DNA from: Nemopilema nomurai
Taxonomy: Eukaryota > Cnidaria > Scyphozoa > Rhizostomeae > Rhizostomatidae
Assembly: GCA_003864495.1 (NCBI GenBank)
Contig: ML133433.1
Coordinates: 210,722-274,721 of the forward strand
Length of the DNA stretch: 64,000 nt
Direction of reading: 5' to 3'
A program made the position numbers and the translations under genes. Position 1 is the stretch's first letter; each line of letters begins with the position of its first letter. This document shows, in pieces, positions 61,501 through 64,000 of this stretch. A model generated the notes under the pieces. That model saw nothing but the letters and a program-made list of their open reading frames with translations. It was not told where the DNA came from and searched no databases.

Positions 61501-63740
61501 CAGGGGTGCCCCCACCGCGATTGCCAGGGGAGTAAGAGGTGTGAGAGGTAGGGGTGCCCTTTTGAATTCTAGTTAGATGCTATGGTGTTAATGTTGCTTT
61601 TCTCAAAGTGTGCAGACGGACAGCTAGTTTGGCCTAGAGCCGTCTCAACTTTGAACGGTCGGAGTCTTCATAGTCACTTAGTTCAACATTAAAAAGAAGG
61701 TTGCGTCTTTGAATGAATCTTGATGCGGTTGCGTCATTAAGTTCCACTGCAGTGGCGCAGACGCTGCTAGCTAGATGCGCCTACCCAAGGATCAGCCCAA
61801 TCCATCGCATGTTACCCTTGTTGATGGGTGCCGACGTTTTCCCGATCCTTCTTATTTCTCTATAGACTCCATTCGACTTCCAACACAAACCCCCTTTTTC
61901 CGCTCTAGCACTTAAGCTTTTTGACCCTTCCTCAAGAAGGGCATTCGGAAGAGGTGATTTGACGTTGGAAAATGACCTTGTGTATGGATGTCAAATTCCG
62001 GAAAGGTCGAATTTCCGCTTGGCGGCTTCTCAACTTTCTTACCCAGATAAAGAACCAATAAAGAGTTATCGAATTGGTGACAAATCAGGCTTGAAATGGA
62101 GAAGCCCAGTTTTGTCGTCGCATTAATTGGCCAACGTGACTGTTGGAATCCTTTCAAATGGGAGGCGACATGAAAAGGAGGTTCCACTCAATGCCCTCTG
62201 CGAAAGGCTTTTCCGTGTAGAAGTTATACGTTACCTGGTTGACTGATTTAAATGCAAGGCCCTGCTTAATCATGCCTCAAAACATTCACGTGAATTTCTT
62301 TTGTGCATAAAGTTTTACATATTCTGAATTCCATAACACCAGTATAGTAGAATAACGCAGACTCAGCGTGGTCAACTTGGTCAACTTGGCGTGGGGTAAG
62401 TCGAGATGGGCAGCTGAAAGTGCTCCACCTTCCCTTTGGCACTTTCTCAAAAGCTCAAGGTAGCAGTGGCACTAAATACTGCTTTGGCGGTTAAGGTGTC
62501 AACCCAATTTTCCTTTGGAACATTGTTCGGTTGATTAGCGGTTCAATAATCCTCTAAGTTGAGAAAACATTTCCGCACAGCCATTCCTATGATTTGAAAA
62601 AGGATTTTAGTTTCAATCTATTTTAATTAAATGCTCCTTCCCAGGGTGGCATGCTCTCTCATCTTAATTTCAATATTCGTTTTAATGCAGGGACTTCTTT
62701 TTCCCCTTTAAATTTTATCAAGGTGCTCTATAAACTTTCACTAATTGCCTTAAAAAGTTGTTTAAATTATTGGTTTCTTCGCGTGCTTCAAAATGTCTTC
62801 CTAGTAGATAAATGTTTTGCCATTAATTTTCTTCCCTTTTCACTAAGAAATAACGCCCAACTATTTTCATACAACCTCTCACTGTGGATAAATATTTAAC
62901 TATTTATTTTTAAATTGGTTTGTCATGCAATCAACCAAATAACGACCTTTCCACTTATTGCCATCTACAATCGCTTTTTCCAATGGTTAATCGCATAATC
63001 CCCTAATTTCGATTAACTTGTAAACGCTTGACGTAACGTTTTATTCATTTAGTTCCAAGTGCTGCGCATCGTGGTGGTAGATGGGTAGGAGGTAAGAATT
63101 CACGCTGACCTCATTTTAAAGTCGAGTTCTAACCTTTGTGTCACTCCTAAACACAATTGTTAAAGTGCGTAATGTTTGCATCCCTAAATCTTCACTCGTT
63201 CATTAACATAATTTATCCCGTTGATGCAAACTTTGTGTGGCTAAACAGCCTTTTAAATGATTCCCGTTCGCTTGGCATTTTTGGCCACTCGCATTTACGC
63301 TTTGTGGTGTAGCCTTTGAAGTGTAGGAACCTGTTCCATTATAGCTTTACCATTAAAGTGCTGATTTGGTAACTCTTTTGAGCAAAAGAATTGATTTTGT
63401 TTAAGCTTTGTTAAACATGTAATACATGAAATTAATATTGCCTTGCCCTAACTATAGTACTTAGCTAATTTCGTTTCCTTAAAGAGTGATTATCCTTGAA
63501 ATTCTTGCCACAGCCTTGAGAAAGAGTCTTGTGTTATTTTGTTCAGTGTTACTGTGTTATCATAATTTCATACTTTCGTATTTGATAATAAGCCCCATCG
63601 CCTGTCTCTGATGGGTCATAATTGCCCCATTCACGTCATAATTGCCCCATTCACGTCATAATTGCCCCATTCACTGTATTGTAACAGACAAGGAAGACGA
63701 TGAATCACCATCTCATGGGGGGTGGGGGTGGGAGTTCTAG
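55512..63740 (+). CDS. KHDRBS: KHDRBS/Sam68-like STAR family RNA-binding protein
   Basis: Exons 55512-55605, 60002-60255, 60401-60517, 60763-60909, 61334-61547, then tentative 63053-63091 and 63688-63740 (stop TAG 63738); frames close to about 305 residues. The QUA1 dimerisation helix is [20 protein letters not shown]. The KH domain is [33 protein letters not shown] with GxxG as GPRG, then [20 protein letters not shown] and GDPKYAHL. The C-terminal part is proline- and Arg-Gly-rich ([22 protein letters not shown]), as in Sam68, where such motifs bind SH3 domains and are methylated. Known role: nuclear dimer binding U/A-rich RNA and controlling splicing. The 77-residue linker between QUA1 and KH is longer than in vertebrate Sam68. 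Intron 1 is 4.4 kb. The last two exons fit phase ([29 protein letters not shown]) but are short; reading on past 61547 gives an alternative end [10 protein letters not shown]. Confidence 0.88.
55606..60001 (+). other. Intron 1 of the KHDRBS gene (4.4 kb)
   Basis: From aagag|gtgagt to ttttttctcag. It separates the QUA1 exon from the KH exons in phase 1. Open frames inside (for example 56244-56432 and 58948-59145) show no domain. No repeat or exon recognised. Confidence 0.75.
60956..61042. repeat. 15-base tandem repeat in KHDRBS intron 4
   Basis: Three copies of gcgattattaggaag run directly into three diverged copies of gctattaaacagaca, a two-stage 15-base array. Confidence 0.85.
61548..63052 (+). 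other. Tentative KHDRBS intron or 3' UTR
   Basis: If the donor gagag|gtaggg at 61548 is used, this is an intron to the acceptor at 63052. If not, translation continues for a few codons to a stop at 61574-61576 and this is 3' UTR. No other gene recognised. Confidence 0.4.
63617..63675. repeat. 20-base tandem repeat (cataattgccccattcacgt), three copies
   Basis: Three near-perfect copies end about 12 bases before the acceptor (gtaacag, 63681-63687) of the tentative last KHDRBS exon, so the array overlaps where its branch point and pyrimidine tract would be. Confidence 0.85.
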
Positions 63741-64000
63741 GGGTGGCAGTGGAAGAGCCCCATTCCTTTTGTGTCGATTCCCCCAAACGACAGCCTTAAA
63801 CAGATCTTGTTATGCCGCAAGTATCAATTTAGAGAGCTGTTCATTTCTAGTTCTGTAGACGTGACTCCTCATACAAATAGCTTGTACGGTTGTTGAGGTT
63901 TAAAAGACTGTGGGCCTAGCGACCCCTGTTTCTTCTCTGTAGCAGAAGTGAACATCGTCAGTTGACTATGCGAGTTAATGCACAAGTTACCCGATACTTT
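63741..64000. other. Window end; probable 3' UTR of the KHDRBS gene
   Basis: No coding exon assigned. A glycine-rich alternative frame runs from about 63715 ([15 protein letters not shown]) but is out of phase with the preceding exon. No AATAAA seen before the window ends. Confidence 0.35.

Overview
This is eukaryotic, animal DNA. Genes are split by introns with clean GT...AG borders, intergenic DNA is AT-rich, and the recognisable proteins are metazoan: a class C GPCR, thrombospondin type-1 (TSP1) and FN3 ectodomains, CYRI/FAM49 and a Sam68-type STAR protein. The mix of an intron-poor mGluR-like receptor and a large TSP1 mosaic membrane protein suggests a cnidarian, probably an anthozoan (coral or anemone). 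That taxon is inferred. I saw no bacterial operon, rRNA, tRNA, CRISPR array or convincing transposon.

Layout. (1) 491-4983 (+): a class C GPCR of the metabotropic glutamate receptor family in two coding exons. (2) 4984-10540: no gene seen; holds a GAAT-type repeat. (3) About 10548-12700 (+): a small gene for a 90-residue secreted four-cysteine protein, with TATA box and polyA signal. (4) 18438-42313 (+): one very large gene of 32 coding exons. Its phases join into a single 2052-residue frame, apart from one extra base in exon 11. (5) 45693-51269 (+): CYRI (FAM49), a Rac1-binding regulator of actin, nine coding exons. (6) 53344-52553 (-): a short secreted PAN/apple-domain protein. (7) 55512-63740 (+): a KHDRBS/Sam68-like RNA-binding protein, seven coding exons, the last two tentative.

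The main discovery candidate is gene 4. From the N-terminus it encodes a signal peptide, twelve TSP1 repeats (four of them alternating with an unrecognised six-cysteine module, here 'B'), two copies of another cysteine-rich module ('C') resembling the C-terminal region of MGAT5, a SEA domain with a GSV autocleavage-type site, three FN3 domains, and then an ionotropic-glutamate-receptor-like channel core (S1, M1, P-loop, M2, S2, last TM, basic tail). The pore loop carries the potassium-channel filter TTVGYGD, split by an intron. It reads as an adhesion-type receptor fused to a GluR0-like K+ channel. One module exon has a 1-base frameshift in a T-run, which is either an error or allele, or a real break.

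Coordinates come from reading splice sites and phases by eye. Family calls are from motif recognition without database search.
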